From: Nitrosomonadales bacterium
GTDB lineage: Bacteria; Pseudomonadota; Gammaproteobacteria; Burkholderiales; Nitrosomonadaceae
Assembly: GCA_004525885.1 (NCBI GenBank)
Contig: SPBV01000012.1
Coordinates: 1 to 17,401 of the forward strand
DNA: 17,401 nucleotides
Direction of reading: 5' to 3'
Shown one piece after another: positions 8,598-15,182 of this stretch. Position 1 is the first letter of the stretch, and every line of letters starts with the position of its first letter. Under the pieces are notes generated by a model. That model saw only the letters and a program-made list of their open reading frames with translations, ran no database searches and was not told where the DNA came from. A program made the translations under genes and the position numbers.

Positions 8598-9417
8598 CTA
8601 TTCGGTAATTCGAATGCCTTCAATGTATTCCGAATATGTTTTTTTCAAGTGCTGCAACGCTTGTTCACTGTTTATGTTGTAGTTAAGCTTGTTACGGATA
8701 AAACGTACTCGGTGATTGTTTTCCCGCAACAACTGCGACCAAATTTTCAGCAATACTGTAACGTCAATATTTTTTGTGAAACGAAACAGAACACCTTCCT
8801 TATTTCCTTCAGCGTTTAGCTTTATATCCGCATATTCATCATAGTCTGTTGAGATTATCCAGAAGTGCCACTCGGTATTTATCCCACGGAACCTTTCATC
8901 CTTAGCTACGGCCAATGCGTATCTTTCAATCTGATCGATCTCCTTTTTACCAATTCCAACAGACGGTCTTTTAGGTTCCACAACAAGGTGTTCTAGTTCG
9001 CCTTCATGATTTCGGGGGATTTGGCGGGACAGCATCAAGTCAACGATTCCCTTCTTCGCTGTACGTAATTTTCCAATCCACAACTCTACCCAGCGTAAAT
9101 GCCTTAAATTGGCCTTCCCCTTCTTTACCGTGAAGGAACCTTCCGCTTTTGGTATTCTGCTTCGTTGCCTTCCAAGACCCTCCTAACAAAACAAAAAGGT
9201 TCTCAGCATCCTTGTAGGAGATCCCGGTTCCATCATCTGACACGATGACCCGTTCGGTACCGAGTGTTCCAACAGTGAAACTGACATTGACGATCCTAGC
9301 GTCAGCATCAAGCGAGTTCCAAGCCAGTTCCGCAAGCACCGTCTTCGCTGAACTAGCAGCAACCTTTGAAAGGTGGTCTTTCCTGACCTCGACCTTATAG
9401 CGTTTAGCGATTTTCAT
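8598..9417 (-). pseudogene. Decayed GHKL-ATPase gene with C-terminal nuclease-like domain
   Basis: The first part (ATG at 9417) is a Bergerat-fold ATPase N-terminus: N-box ELAWNSLDADA with E30 and N34, G1 box SDDGTGI (60-66), and glycine-rich lid HGKEGEGQFKAF. After about 115 residues this frame runs into a stop at 9040. A second frame covering roughly 9083 to 8598 carries the end of the same kind of protein: MLSRQIPRNHEGELEHLVVE and PKRPSVGIGKKEIDQIERYA, with VEPK shaped like the E-x-K of a PD-(D/E)XK nuclease. The rest of the ATPase domain and middle region are absent, so the gene appears to have lost a large internal segment, with a frame change near 9070-9100. A GHKL ATPase joined to a nuclease suggests a DNA-repair or defence role. 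The exact family is not recognised. Confidence 0.7.
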
Positions 9418-9450
9418 AAATTTACTTCTATTTTCTGTTACCTTTTCTGT

Positions 9451-9491
9451 CGGCGCTTACCTCTATTACTACCAATTGCGCCGCTATTACT
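9451..9491. repeat. Inverted and direct repeats in the GHKL gene leader
   Basis: CGGCGC (9451-9456) and GCGCCG (9478-9483) form a 6-bp inverted repeat. CTATTACT occurs at 9463-9470 and again at 9484-9491, 21 bp apart or about two helical turns. The cluster lies 34-74 bases upstream of the broken GHKL gene's ATG and may be what remains of its control region. Confidence 0.35.
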
Positions 9492-9535
9492 CAATTACCG
9501 AGTCCATTTCCCTGTAGCGCAAGCAACCGCTATAG

Positions 9536-10112
9536 CTATCCACCAAACCGGTCAACCAATAAACCAAGAATAATGTTCTCTGCAATCTCATCATGCGGAA
9601 TCAGCAGGTAGCGCCATGGTTTACCGCCATAGGTGCTCGCATGGTCCGATGCATTGGCACACCATTTAATCGCCACTTCCTTTTTGGCAATGACGATCGG
9701 ATCATCAAGTTCCTCGCGCATTTTGGTTCCAACATATAGATCGTGTCGGTAGTCTCGGCCACGAAGTCCGGCTGGTATTCCAGATGGTCCGCACCGGTCT
9801 CGTAGTAGATCTGAAATTGTCCCTTGCCGGCTTGAACCAACACATAGAATCACGCTCCAGTATCACTGCCAGCTTGCGCTCTGAATCGGAGTCGAATCTC
9901 TGCACGGGATACAGACAGCGCCGGAAATTACCAAACAGGTATTTTGCCATGTTGCTCTTGTCCGCTGGAGCAACCCGGTAATCGGCGGGTGGTTCTTGCA
10001 CTGAATAGGTATAGGCGCTCTGCTTCAGCTTGGTGAAACCCTTGCTGACCTTCACCTCATACCCTACCGCTTCTTCCCAATAGTGTTCCTGCTTATGTGT
10101 AATTTGATGCCT
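9536..10112 (-). pseudogene. C-terminal remnant of a type III restriction (Res) subunit
   Basis: Three minus-strand frames join into one recognisable Res C-terminus. Frame one (10112 to about 9825) reads HKQEHYWEEAVGYEVKVSKG ... LFGNFRRCLYPVQRFDSD ... MCWFKPA. Frame two (to about 9727) reads GKGQFQIYYETGADHLEYQP, then DFVAETTDTIYMLE. Frame three (to 9536) reads KMREELDDPIVIAKKEVAIK, then GGKPWRYLLIPHDEIAENI. Each switch is explained by one missing A on the coding strand (GCAAAGG to GCAAGG near 9825; GAAACC to GAACC near 9727). Restoring the second gives E-T-K, which with the upstream PDF forms the PD-(D/E)XK nuclease core. The helicase part is absent: the open frame begins inside the repeat at the guaA end. 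Intact proteins of this type are ATP-dependent restriction enzymes; this copy cannot be functional. Confidence 0.75.
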
Positions 10113-10151
10113 TCAAGTGCCAGTGTGTGCTGGATGTGGAATCATTCCCAC
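10093..10151. repeat. Right copy of 59-bp direct repeat, spanning the guaA stop codon
   Basis: It matches 521-579 at 53 of 59 positions. Its last ten bases (10142-10151) are the end of guaA on the minus strand (GTGGGAATGA), so any insertion here rebuilds the guaA terminus. The dyads seen in the left copy are present at 10120-10133 and 10136-10151 and are unchanged. From general knowledge, the guaA 3' end is a recurrent insertion point for genomic islands in several bacterial groups, which supports reading this as an attachment-site scar. Confidence 0.75.
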
Positions 10152-11704
10152 TCAATTGTTGCGGGTGGTTTACCAGAGATATCATAAACTACACGGTTGA
10201 TTCCACGTACTTCGTTGATAATGCGACTTGAAGTCTTTCCCAGCAACGTATAAGGGAGTTCTGCCCATTCTGCAGTCATAAAATCCTGTGTCTTAACAGC
10301 TCTCAGCGCTATAACGTATTCGTATGTACGTCCGTCTCCCATTACACCGACCGATTTTACGGGCAAAAATACAGCGAAGGCTTGTGATGTTTTCTCATAC
10401 CAGCCCGCAGAACGTAGTTCTTCGATAAAGATCGCATCAGCATGGCGTAATAGCTCAGCATACTCATATTTCACTTCACCAAGGATTCGTACCCCTAAAC
10501 CTGGCCCAGGAAAGGGATGTCGGAAAACCATGTCATGTGCTAAGCCTAGTGCCAATCCAAGTTCGCGCACTTCATCTTTGAACAGCTCACGTAATGGTTC
10601 AAGTAATTTTAAATGTAACGTATCAGGTAGCCCACCTACATTATGGTGGGATTTAATAGTATGAGCTTTCTTATTCTTGTTGCTTGCAGATTCGATTACG
10701 TCAGGATAAATCGTTCCTTGCGCTAACCATTTAGAATTGTCTATTTTTGTCGACTCGTGCTGAAATACTTCGACAAATTCACGCCCAATAATACGGCGTT
10801 TTTTCTCTGGGTCAGTGACACCTCTCAGGTGTTTTAGAAACGACTTACTTGCGTCTACATGTATAACTTTTACACCAAGATTGTTGGAGAAGGTATTCAT
10901 CACTTGCTCGGCTTCATTTAATCGCAACAAACCATTGTCTACGAATACACAGGTGAGTTGATTGCCAATAGCACGATGGATCAGAGCTGCTGCGACTGAT
11001 GAGTCCACTCCACCCGATAGGCCTAGAATGACCCCATCTTTTCCTACATTAGAACGGATTTTATCAATTGCTTCTGCCACGTAATCAGGCATATTCCAAT
11101 CATGTCCAATATTACAAATATCATGGACGAAACGTTCGATAATGGTTTTTCCTTGAGGAGTATGTGTAACTTCTGGATGAAACTGCACGCCGTAGAACTT
11201 GCGTGTTTCGTCAGCCATAGCAGCGATTGGGGCTGAGGCATTGCTGGCCATTAACTTAAAACCAGTAGGTAGTATAGTGACTTTGTCACCATGGCTCATC
11301 CACACATCTAGAAATTCGTGACCATTTGTACTGATATGGTCTTGAATGTTCTCCAGTAAAGTTGTTTGTCCTCTTACGCGAATTTTTGCGTAGCCAAACT
11401 CTCGTATACTTGATGTTTCAACTTTGCCACCAAGCTGTGCTGCCATAGTTTGCATTCCATAGCAGATACCTAATATCGGAACACCTAACTCAAATACAAT
11501 TTGTGGGGCTCGTGGTGTTTCGTTGCTAGTAATAGAAGCGGGGCCACCTGATAGAATGATACCGCTGGGAGAGAATTCATGGATGAACTGAGTCGTTGCG
11601 TCATAGGGGTGAATCTCACAATAGACATTAGTTTCTCGCACCCGACGAGCAATTAATTGGGAATATTGGGAGCCAAAATCTAGGATTAGGATTTTTGGAT
11701 GCAT
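10142..11704 (-). CDS. guaA: GMP synthase (glutamine-hydrolysing)
   Basis: The 520-residue enzyme converts XMP, ATP and glutamine to GMP, the last step of guanine nucleotide synthesis in the cytoplasm. The N-terminal class I glutamine amidotransferase triad is complete: C81 in GICYGMQ, H176 and E178 in QFHPEV. The ATP pyrophosphatase domain has its P-loop SGGVDS at 230-235, followed by the dimerisation domain ending PPATIEWE. Length and motif spacing are normal (E. coli 525 residues). It follows guaB by 14 bp and shares its transcript. No clear Shine-Dalgarno sequence precedes the ATG; a small hairpin occupies the gap. The last ten bases lie in the 59-bp repeat, and the C-terminus is nevertheless intact. 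Confidence 0.98.
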   Translation of the reverse strand: MHPKILILDFGSQYSQLIARRVRETNVYCEIHPYDATTQFIHEFSPSGIILSGGPASITSNETPRAPQIVFELGVPILGICYGMQTMAAQLGGKVETSSIREFGYAKIRVRGQTTLLENIQDHISTNGHEFLDVWMSHGDKVTILPTGFKLMASNASAPIAAMADETRKFYGVQFHPEVTHTPQGKTIIERFVHDICNIGHDWNMPDYVAEAIDKIRSNVGKDGVILGLSGGVDSSVAAALIHRAIGNQLTCVFVDNGLLRLNEAEQVMNTFSNNLGVKVIHVDASKSFLKHLRGVTDPEKKRRIIGREFVEVFQHESTKIDNSKWLAQGTIYPDVIESASNKNKKAHTIKSHHNVGGLPDTLHLKLLEPLRELFKDEVRELGLALGLAHDMVFRHPFPGPGLGVRILGEVKYEYAELLRHADAIFIEELRSAGWYEKTSQAFAVFLPVKSVGVMGDGRTYEYVIALRAVKTQDFMTAEWAELPYTLLGKTSSRIINEVRGINRVVYDISGKPPATIEWE

Positions 11705-11705
11705 T

Positions 11706-11721
11706 TAGGGGCTAGGCCCTA
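11706..11721 (-). promoter_or_regulatory. Small hairpin between guaB and guaA
   Basis: TAGGGGC (11706-11712) and GCCCTA (11716-11721) pair, with one extra G bulged, around a 3-base loop. The hairpin begins at the guaB stop codon and fills the intercistronic gap up to the guaA ATG. It occupies the place where a guaA ribosome binding site would be, so guaA translation may need ribosomes arriving from guaB to open it. Only the sequence dyad is observed; the role is inferred. Confidence 0.35.
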
Positions 11722-13179
11722 TTCCACATGGTAGTTCGGAGCCTCCTTAGTGATCTGCACGTCATGGACGTGAGATTCACGAATACCGGCTGAGGTAATC
11801 TCTACAAATTCAACTTTCGTATGCATTGCGTCAATGGTTTCACAGCCTAGATAGCCCATTCCTGAACGAATACCACCCATAAGCTGATGGATTACTGAAA
11901 TCACACTACCTTTGAATGGAACACGGCCTTCTACACCTTCAGGAACCAATTTATCGACATTTTTCTCTTTCTCTTGAAAATAGCGGTCACTAGAACCCTG
12001 TTGCATAGCAGAGAGTGATCCCATGCCACGGTAAGTTTTGTAGGATCGTCCTTGGAATAATTCGATTTCCCCGGGTGACTCTTCAGTGCCTGCAAATAAA
12101 CCACCTAACATTACTGAGTTAGCGCCCGCCGCAATTGCTTTGGTAATATCGCCTGAGTAGCGAATCCCCCCATCAGCAATCATTGGTATGCCCGTTCCAT
12201 TTAACGCAGAAGACACATTCTGTATTGCAGTAATTTGTGGTACACCAACACCAGCAACGATTCGCGTGGTACAAATAGAGCCAGGGCCGATTCCAACTTT
12301 TACACCATCTGCACCATGATCAACTAATGCCTTAGCGGCAGCTGCGGTAGCAATATTGCCCCCAATAATCTCGATATGTGGAAGGCGTTTCTTAATCCAC
12401 AGTATCTGGTCAAGTACACTTTGAGCATGACCATGAGCAGTGTCTATTACGATTACATCTACACCCGCTTCAGCTAATGCTTCCGCACGTTCTCTGCTAC
12501 CTTCACCTACACCGATCGCCGCTCCCACACGTAAGCGTCCCAGGTCATCCTTGCAGGCATCTGGATGTTCGGACGTTTTGGTAATGTCCTTGACAGTGAT
12601 TAACCCACGCAATTCAAAATTAGCATTGACTACTAGCACTCTTTCTAACCGATGTTTGTGCAATAACGCCATTGCTTCCTCTCGGGTGGTGCCTTCCTTT
12701 ACTGTTACTAATCGATCTTTTGGTACCATGATATCTTTTATGGGCTTGTCCAAATTAGTTTCGAAACGCAAATCTCGATTAGTGACAATACCCACCAACG
12801 TAGTTCCTTCCATCACGGGAAAACCTGAAATATTATGTTGACGGGTAAGACTAAGTACTTCCCTTACGGTCATGTGGGGAGGAATAGTTATTGGGTCTTT
12901 TACTATGCCACTTTCAAACCGTTTAACCTTGGCAACATGAACTGCTTGCAGTTCGGCGGGCATATTCTTATGAATAATGCCAATACCACCTTCTTGAGCA
13001 ATGGTAATAGCAAGTCTGGCCTCTGTAACTGTATCCATTGCAGCAGAAACTAACGGAATATTAAGAGTGATCGTACGGGTGAGTTGGGTTGAGAGAGTAA
13101 CGTTACGTGGTAGGACTACAGAATGAGCAGGTAGTAGCAAAATATCATCAAATGTTAGTGCCCTCTGAGCCAGTCGCAT
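11719..13179 (-). CDS. guaB: IMP dehydrogenase
   Basis: The 486-residue enzyme oxidises IMP to XMP with NAD+, the committed step of GMP synthesis; guaA performs the next step. The catalytic loop GPGSICTTR places the active cysteine at C303. The IMP phosphate-binding motif ADGGIRYSGDITKAIAAGA begins near 336, and the mobile flap region YRGMGSLSAMQ begins near 383. A pair of CBS domains, which bind adenine or guanine nucleotides and tune activity in this family, is inserted at about 93-205. Length is standard. The ATG at 13179 is preceded by AAAGGA with an 8-base spacing from its last A, and a good promoter lies just upstream. guaB is the first gene of the guaBA operon. Confidence 0.98.
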   Translation of the reverse strand: MRLAQRALTFDDILLLPAHSVVLPRNVTLSTQLTRTITLNIPLVSAAMDTVTEARLAITIAQEGGIGIIHKNMPAELQAVHVAKVKRFESGIVKDPITIPPHMTVREVLSLTRQHNISGFPVMEGTTLVGIVTNRDLRFETNLDKPIKDIMVPKDRLVTVKEGTTREEAMALLHKHRLERVLVVNANFELRGLITVKDITKTSEHPDACKDDLGRLRVGAAIGVGEGSRERAEALAEAGVDVIVIDTAHGHAQSVLDQILWIKKRLPHIEIIGGNIATAAAAKALVDHGADGVKVGIGPGSICTTRIVAGVGVPQITAIQNVSSALNGTGIPMIADGGIRYSGDITKAIAAGANSVMLGGLFAGTEESPGEIELFQGRSYKTYRGMGSLSAMQQGSSDRYFQEKEKNVDKLVPEGVEGRVPFKGSVISVIHQLMGGIRSGMGYLGCETIDAMHTKVEFVEITSAGIRESHVHDVQITKEAPNYHVE

Positions 13180-13203
13180 GATAATGATCCTTTACAAAGA
13201 GGC

Positions 13204-13233
13204 ATTATAGCTAAACCATGGGGCTATGGGCAA
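13204..13233 (-). promoter_or_regulatory. Likely sigma-70 promoter of guaBA
   Basis: On the minus strand, TATAAT (13204-13209) is a perfect -10 box. TTGCCC (13228-13233) stands 18 bp upstream as a -35 box. Transcription would begin near 13197, giving a leader of about 18 bases that still contains the AAAGGA ribosome site. I see no obvious purine-repressor palindrome. Confidence 0.6.
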
Positions 13234-13338
13234 ATTTGCTTATTGAATATAGCCGGTATTAGTGTTCTTTATTTCATTGACCAGAGTAAGGAAAACCGTT
13301 ATTTTCAGAATAGCTGGAGATATTTTACCCAACTTATA

Positions 13339-13372
13339 CTAAGAGTATCTGCTAAGTTAGGTTCTAAGTTAG
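13339..13372. repeat. CTAAGTTAG direct repeats in the guaB–DUF4124 intergenic region
   Basis: CTAAGTTAG occurs exactly at 13352-13360 and 13364-13372. A related CTAAGAGTA occurs at 13339-13347. The spacings are 13 and 12 bp, slightly more than one helical turn, so a protein could bind them on nearly the same face. They lie upstream of the DUF4124 gene and more than 100 bp from the guaB promoter. Confidence 0.4.
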
Positions 13373-13405
13373 ATTGATAGATATTCTTTATCCGTAATAT
13401 CAGTG

Positions 13406-13424
13406 GTTAGTGCTTTGCACTAAC
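13406..13424 (+). promoter_or_regulatory. Stem-loop in the DUF4124 gene leader
   Basis: GTTAGTGC (13406-13413) pairs perfectly with GCACTAAC (13417-13424) around a TTT loop. The AGGAG ribosome site starts four bases later (13428-13432). A weak promoter-like pair, TTGATA (13374-13379) and TAATAT (13395-13400), has a 15-bp spacing and would start transcription near this hairpin. It could stabilise the mRNA 5' end, or as DNA be an operator. Confidence 0.45.
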
Positions 13425-13438
13425 AACAGGAGAACGTC

Positions 13439-13891
13439 ATGTTACGCGTCATCTTTACCGTTTTATTGTTTACTTTCAGTATGGTTTCCAATGGAGAATT
13501 GTACAAATGGGTGGACAATAATGGAAATACTCAATATACAGATCAGCCACCACCAGCTGGAGCGGCAAAAACCGAAAAAAAACTAGAAATTAAATTAGCA
13601 CCTGCGCAACCTGCTGGCGAAAAGACTAACGCACGCAAGAGTTTGGCTGAAAGGGAGTTAGACTTCAAGAAACGCCGTGTTGCGGAAGAACAAGAAGAAG
13701 CGAAACAACAGAAAGAAACAAAAAAGAATAAGGATAAATGCATCCAAGCTAAAAGCAAATTAAAGCTATATCAAGAGACCCCAAAGTTAACCGTATCGGA
13801 CGGTAAAGGAGGCATCATTCGTGCAGACGATGCTGCTCGTCAGAAAGGTATAGACGAAGCACAAAAAGAAATTGAATCTTATTGCAAATAA
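13439..13891 (+). CDS. Exported DUF4124-domain protein
   Basis: A protein of 150 residues. Residues 1-19 form a signal peptide: a short basic start, then the hydrophobic IFTVLLFTFSMVS, with cleavage likely before ELYKW. The DUF4124 signature YKWVDNNGNTQYTDQPPP (22-39) follows directly. The rest is charged and rich in Lys, Glu and Gln, probably helical or coiled (about 65-105), and ends in a short segment with a final cysteine two residues from the end. DUF4124 proteins are common periplasmic or envelope proteins of Beta- and Gammaproteobacteria with no settled function. The start has a strong AGGAG site. The gene is divergent from guaB and ends 6 bp before the end of convergent rnfH. From memory, a DUF4124 gene between guaB and rnfH is a conserved betaproteobacterial arrangement. 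Confidence 0.88.
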   Translation: MLRVIFTVLLFTFSMVSNGELYKWVDNNGNTQYTDQPPPAGAAKTEKKLEIKLAPAQPAGEKTNARKSLAERELDFKKRRVAEEQEEAKQQKETKKNKDKCIQAKSKLKLYQETPKLTVSDGKGGIIRADDAARQKGIDEAQKEIESYCK

Positions 13892-13896
13892 TTTTT
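13879..13896 (+). terminator. Weak terminator-like hairpin at the DUF4124 stop
   Basis: TTATT (13879-13883), GCA loop, AATAA (13887-13891), then TTTTT (13892-13896). The shape is right but the stem is only five A-T pairs and overlaps the stop codon, so it would be weak. It is the only terminator-like structure I see between the two convergent genes. Confidence 0.3.
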
Positions 13897-13897
13897 G

Positions 13898-14200
13898 TTA
13901 ATTCTTTTTGTTACTCGCTACAACTGCTTCTGCACGTTTTCTACGTTTCTCTTTTGGATCAACAATTAGGGGTCGGTAAATTTCTACACGATCGTGATCT
14001 TGTAAGACTGTCTCGGGTTTAACTAGCCTGCCAAATATACCTAAGTTTTTGTTAAATAGTTGGATCTCTGGAAATATGTTGCAAATTCCTGAAGATTGTA
14101 CGGCTTGCGCTGCTGTGGTTCCAAAAGGTACTTTCAAATGCCGTAGAACTTGGTTGCAAGGCAACGCATAAGCAACCTCGATTTCTATCAACCCGTTCAT
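13898..14200 (-). CDS. rnfH: RnfH-family ubiquitin-like protein (UPF0125)
   Basis: A protein of 100 residues with the RnfH pattern: IEVAYALPCNQ at the N-terminus, VPFGTTAAQAVQSSGI, then FGRLVKPETVLQDHDRVEIY and RPLIVDPKEKRRKRAE. The fold is a beta-grasp like ThiS, MoaD and ubiquitin, but the chain lacks a C-terminal Gly-Gly, so it is not expected to form a thiocarboxylate. Its role is not established; the name comes from its presence in some rnf operons, and none is seen here. Its ATG overlaps the ratA stop by four bases, so the two are translationally coupled. The ratA–rnfH pair next to smpB is widely conserved in Beta- and Gammaproteobacteria. Confidence 0.9.
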   Translation of the reverse strand: MNGLIEIEVAYALPCNQVLRHLKVPFGTTAAQAVQSSGICNIFPEIQLFNKNLGIFGRLVKPETVLQDHDRVEIYRPLIVDPKEKRRKRAEAVVASNKKN

Positions 14201-14634
14201 GAATGCCCGTGAACTTCATCTGCGCGTTTAATAAATGCTTCTACAAAGTTATTGGCGATTATGAAAAATACTGGCCCTACCAGGCTCTCCAACAATTTAT
14301 GCGAGAACGTATAATGTAATCGGAATTCTATCTTGCAAGCATTCTCTTCCAGAGGAATAAAACGCCAATGCCCATCTAAGTGTTGAAAGGGACCATCGAG
14401 CAATGTCATTTCAATTAATTCAGGCGGTTGACGCGTGTTTTCAGTTGTAAAACTATGCTTGACGTGGAGATAGTTGATTTTAATAGTCGCGTGTGTGACG
14501 TTATTATCTTGCATAGTAACGGATGACCCGCCGCACCAAGGTAGAAATTTTGGATAATCCTCGACTGTATCTACCAGTGTAAACATTCTGCTTGCTGAGT
14601 GATGAACCAGAACTGATTTCTCGATTTCTGCCAT
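14197..14634 (-). CDS. ratA: RatA-like START/COQ10-domain protein
   Basis: A protein of 145 residues from the ATG at 14634 (MAEIEKSVLVHHSASRMF). The frame can be extended seven codons to a TTG, but neither start has a convincing ribosome site and the family normally begins at this ATG. Characteristic segments are DTVEDYPKFLPWCGG, LLDGPFQHLDGHWRFIPL and VGPVFFIIANNFVEAFIKRA. The SRPBCC fold forms a lipid- or ligand-binding groove, as in mitochondrial Coq10, where it supports ubiquinone function. E. coli RatA has been described as a ribosome-associated inhibitor, so the name implies toxicity, but conservation beside smpB suggests a housekeeping role. It is divergent from smpB and coupled to rnfH. 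Confidence 0.92.
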   Translation of the reverse strand: MAEIEKSVLVHHSASRMFTLVDTVEDYPKFLPWCGGSSVTMQDNNVTHATIKINYLHVKHSFTTENTRQPPELIEMTLLDGPFQHLDGHWRFIPLEENACKIEFRLHYTFSHKLLESLVGPVFFIIANNFVEAFIKRADEVHGHS

Positions 14635-14674
14635 AGGGTGAGCTGTTTGATTCAATGAGTTAATAAAGAAAAGC

Positions 14675-14683
14675 TGTTAAAAT
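14675..14683 (+). promoter_or_regulatory. Possible extended -10 promoter of smpB
   Basis: TG-T-TAAAAT fits an extended -10 element and would start transcription near 14690, about 35 bases before the smpB ATG. No good -35 box lies 16-18 bp upstream, which extended -10 promoters can tolerate. The interval to ratA is short, so the divergent ratA promoter must lie in the same 14635-14724 region. Confidence 0.3.
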
Positions 14684-14724
14684 ACACCAAACCCACGCGA
14701 AATTCACTCGTTTTCGTTTTCCAC

Positions 14725-15168
14725 ATGAGTATTATTCAGAATAAAAAAGCTTTTTACGATTATTTCATTGAGGATAAATATGAAGCTGGTGTGGTTTTCG
14801 AAGGCTGGGAAGTTAAGTCGATTCGGGCTGGGCGGGTTCAGTTAAAAGAAGCTTACGTGATTGTTCGTAAAAGTGAGTTGTATCTTATAGGTTGCCATAT
14901 CAGCCCTCTATCAACTGCTTCAACTCATATCAATCCAGATCCAATACGTACCCGCAAGTTGTTATTGCATGCTGAGGAAATCAAACGGCTTATTGGTAAG
15001 GCAGAGCGTGCTGGCTATACCTTGGTACCATTAGATATGCATTACAAGGCTGGTAAAATTAAACTTGAGATTGGGTTAGCTAAAGGAAAGAAACAGCATG
15101 ATAAACGCGAATCCGAGAAGGAGAAAGAATGGACGCGTGACCGACAACGTTTGCTACGAATGAAATAA
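14725..15168 (+). CDS. smpB: SsrA (tmRNA)-binding protein
   Basis: A protein of 147 residues, close to the family's usual 150-160. Hallmarks in order: N-terminal NKKAFYDYFIEDKYEAGVVF, then GWEVKSIRAGRVQLKEAYV, the HISPLSTASTHINPDPIRTR segment that contacts tmRNA, LIGKAERAGYTLVPL, and the basic tail KGKKQHDKRESEKEKEW that enters the mRNA channel of stalled ribosomes. SmpB delivers tmRNA to ribosomes stuck on broken messages so that the product is tagged and the ribosome freed. The tmRNA gene itself is not in this window. ctaA follows 14 bp after the stop, so co-transcription is likely. No strong ribosome site precedes the ATG. Confidence 0.97.
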   Translation: MSIIQNKKAFYDYFIEDKYEAGVVFEGWEVKSIRAGRVQLKEAYVIVRKSELYLIGCHISPLSTASTHINPDPIRTRKLLLHAEEIKRLIGKAERAGYTLVPLDMHYKAGKIKLEIGLAKGKKQHDKRESEKEKEWTRDRQRLLRMK

Positions 15169-15182
15169 CCCTTCAAACCTCA

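Noticed and set aside
10093..10151. Repeat as coding sequence of the Res gene (it can be read HIQHTLALEGIKLH on the minus strand)
   Set aside because: A short open frame does pass through, but a frame change is needed to join it to the Res remnant and I cannot match these residues to the family. The presence of the same bases at 521-579 beside an unrelated IS favours an attachment-type repeat.
13898..14634. ratA–rnfH as a toxin–antitoxin pair
   Set aside because: The names and 4-bp overlap suggest it, but the pair is a conserved neighbour of smpB across many genomes and the proteins belong to COQ10-like and ubiquitin-like families, so a housekeeping reading fits better.
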